Of a stretch of 6,423 nucleotides of DNA, positions 5,284 through 6,423 are shown piece by piece. Each line of letters starts with the position of its first letter. The first letter of the stretch is position 1. The notes below the pieces were generated by a model. That model saw nothing but the letters and a program-made list of their open reading frames with translations, had not been told where the DNA came from and ran no database searches. Both the position numbers and the translations under genes were made by a program. The DNA comes from Moraxellaceae bacterium (GTDB lineage: Bacteria > Pseudomonadota > Gammaproteobacteria > Pseudomonadales > Moraxellaceae), in the NCBI GenBank assembly GCA_014378805.1, contig JACMMY010000252.1, positions 1 to 6,423 of the forward strand, written 5' to 3'.

Positions 5284-6279
5284 ATCACGTTCTTACTCTT
5301 CTTTATATCTGCCGCGACGATTTATTTCGCCTGCGAATTCTTTGTCAATGGTGTTGAATGGTTGGGCCGCAGACTTAACCTCAGCGCAACAGCAACTGGC
5401 ACAGTCCTCGCCGCTTTTGGTACTGCACTCCCTGAGAGCGCCGTCACTTTTATTGCCGTGGTCTTTGGCGACACACCTGCACAAAAAGATATTGGTGTTG
5501 GTGCGGCTATGGGCGGCCCTTTAGTTTTGGCAACGATTGCCTATGCAGTTGTGGGCTTTGCGCTACTCATGAACCGTCGTAAGCTCAGCAAAGAACAACG
5601 CTATGTCATCACCGTAGATCAAAAAAGATTAAGTAAAGACCAAGCATGGTTTTTAGTTATTTTTCTCGTGAAAGCAGGCTTGGGTCTCGTCATCTTCAGT
5701 TTCAAACCATGGTTGGGTGTTTTGTTTCTGGTCGCCTATGCAGTGTACGTCTGGCGCGAACTACGGGATGACGCAGATGATGAGGAAGAAGCGTTAGATC
5801 CGTTAAAAATTCGTCCACATGATGCCGATCCAACGATGGCTTGGGTAGCCCTGCAAACGACTGGGGCTTTAATCGTGGTTGCGATTGCTGCACATACCTT
5901 CGTGGCGCAAATTGAGCTAATTGGCGTTGCTTTTGGTATGGCTCCGCATATGGCAGCATTATTACTCAGCCCGATTGCGACAGAACTCCCAGAAATCATG
6001 AATGCTTTAATTTGGGTCAAACAAGGTAAAGAACGTTTGGCGCTCGCCAATATCTCAGGCGCGATGATGATTCAAGCGACCATCCCGAGTGCCTTAGGCA
6101 TTTTCTTTACCCCATGGTTGTTTGATGGTCCGCTGATTAGTGCAGCAGTCATTACGATGCTTGCGGTCATTGCACTATGGGGATTATTCCGTCGTGGAGT
6201 GATGGATAGCCGTATATTGGTAACTGTCGGCCTACTCTATGGCGTATTTGTCGGCTATGTGATTTGGTACTTTAACTAA
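5278..6279 (+). CDS. CaCA-family cation exchanger, probable Mn2+ exporter
   Basis: This 333-residue inner-membrane protein shows about ten hydrophobic segments in two halves. They are joined by an acidic cytoplasmic loop (ELRDDADDEEEALD, about 161-174). Each half has a Ca2+/cation antiporter alpha repeat: GTVLAAFGTALPES (41-54, Glu53) and SPIATELPEIMNAL (231-244, Glu236 and Glu239). These are the ion-binding glutamates of the Na+/Ca2+ exchanger superfamily. The usual GSNI-type follow-up motif is altered: repeat 1 has VGAAMGGPLV (74-83) and repeat 2 has ALANISGAMM (255-264), where only the Asn is kept. The Mn2+ riboswitch just upstream predicts that it exports Mn2+, although Ca2+ or another divalent ion is possible. 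ATG 5278 has no clear Shine-Dalgarno. The first hydrophobic helix starts right after it, which supports the start. A stem-loop follows the gene. Confidence 0.88.
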   Translation: MLITFLLFFISAATIYFACEFFVNGVEWLGRRLNLSATATGTVLAAFGTALPESAVTFIAVVFGDTPAQKDIGVGAAMGGPLVLATIAYAVVGFALLMNRRKLSKEQRYVITVDQKRLSKDQAWFLVIFLVKAGLGLVIFSFKPWLGVLFLVAYAVYVWRELRDDADDEEEALDPLKIRPHDADPTMAWVALQTTGALIVVAIAAHTFVAQIELIGVAFGMAPHMAALLLSPIATELPEIMNALIWVKQGKERLALANISGAMMIQATIPSALGIFFTPWLFDGPLISAAVITMLAVIALWGLFRRGVMDSRILVTVGLLYGVFVGYVIWYFN

Positions 6280-6286
6280 CGTCATA

Positions 6287-6325
6287 GTAAAAACTCATCA
6301 CATGGCAAATGTCGTGTGATGAGTT
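6287..6325. terminator. Stem-loop after the exchanger gene, best oriented as a minus-strand terminator
   Basis: AACTCATCACA (6292-6302) pairs perfectly with TGTGATGAGTT (6315-6325) around a 12-nt loop. On the minus strand the stem is followed by five U (A-run at 6289-6293). On the + strand only ACGTTCCTT follows. It can end exchanger transcription weakly and leftward transcripts better. Confidence 0.6.
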
Positions 6326-6344
6326 ACGTTCCTTAACCCATCTT

Positions 6345-6423
6345 TCTTTTGGTAATCGTGTAAAATCTCCTACGATGTTAAAAGCGCTGATTGCGTTTAA
6401 AGAAAAATGTACGCCGAACTACA
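6345..6423 (+). pseudogene. Remnant copy of the isomerase gene 3' end
   Basis: The translated frame here, from SFGNRVKSPTML through AFKEKCTPNY, aligns with residues 237-262 of the crotonase-fold protein encoded at 4176-4976. There are no internal stops, and the copy runs off the window end. Of eight changed codons in the aligned core, six change the amino acid (E to N, A to T, E to K, T to I, R to C, A to T). This suggests loss of constraint rather than a working paralogue. Upstream homology fades within about two codons of 6345; an in-frame ATG at 6309 lies inside the stem-loop and is a poor start. What is left is therefore only the C-terminal end of a former second copy. A complete, different gene continuing to the right cannot be excluded from this window. 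Confidence 0.75.

Noticed and set aside
5094..5357. Open frame of 87 codons across the riboswitch, ending inside the exchanger gene
   Set aside because: It starts with TTG inside the aptamer, has no credible ribosome site and shows no protein family signal. The conserved RNA blocks explain the sequence. A shorter version from ATG 5229 as a leader peptide is possible but unsupported.
5736..6050. Minus-strand open frames opposite the exchanger gene and other genes
   Set aside because: They are low-complexity antisense shadows of strong + strand genes, with no domain signal or start context.
6309..6423. Open frame from ATG 6309 as a new partial gene
   Set aside because: The ATG sits inside the loop of the 6292-6325 stem-loop and lacks a ribosome site. 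The only recognisable part is the isomerase remnant from 6345 on.

Overview
The window looks like a stretch of chromosome from a moderately AT-rich gammaproteobacterium. The best guess is Acinetobacter or a close relative in the Moraxellaceae. The guess rests on the gene styles (DnaE C-terminus, TrmJ, CysE), the codon use and the low-to-mid 40s GC by eye. It is inferred from recognition, not from a database search. All genes run on the + strand.

Layout. Positions 1-813 hold the 3' end of dnaE, the replicative polymerase alpha subunit. A short, strongly folded spacer (849-920) leads to a 112-residue Hpt-like helical protein. Its phosphorylatable His is replaced by Leu. Next come trmJ (tRNA Nm32 methyltransferase, GTG start at 1335) and cysE (serine acetyltransferase with a cysteine-bearing C-terminal tail). 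After a 208-bp AT-rich gap comes a Pro-rich lipoprotein with a TPR-like C-terminal half. A strong intrinsic terminator at 4103-4142 ends that unit. The next gene is a crotonase-fold protein that lacks both hydratase glutamates but has the Glu of delta3,delta2-enoyl-CoA isomerases. Its start is at 4176, because longer readings begin inside the terminator hairpin.

The last third is the most interesting part. A weak terminator and a promoter precede a yybP-ykoY-type (Mn2+) riboswitch at about 5060-5197. It is followed by a 12-bp hairpin and a 333-residue CaCA-type cation exchanger with two alpha repeats. The arrangement predicts a manganese-induced Mn2+ exporter from the Na+/Ca2+ exchanger superfamily. 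Directly after it, at 6345-6423, lies a diverged second copy of the 3' end of the isomerase gene (66 of 76 bases identical). The riboswitch-exporter unit is therefore bracketed by direct repeats made from one gene's 3' end.

The genes up to about 4100 are mostly housekeeping: replication, tRNA modification and cysteine synthesis. The trmJ-cysE pair resembles the trmJ-cysE-iscR order of pseudomonads, but no iscR follows here. I found no mobile element, CRISPR array, tRNA or rRNA.
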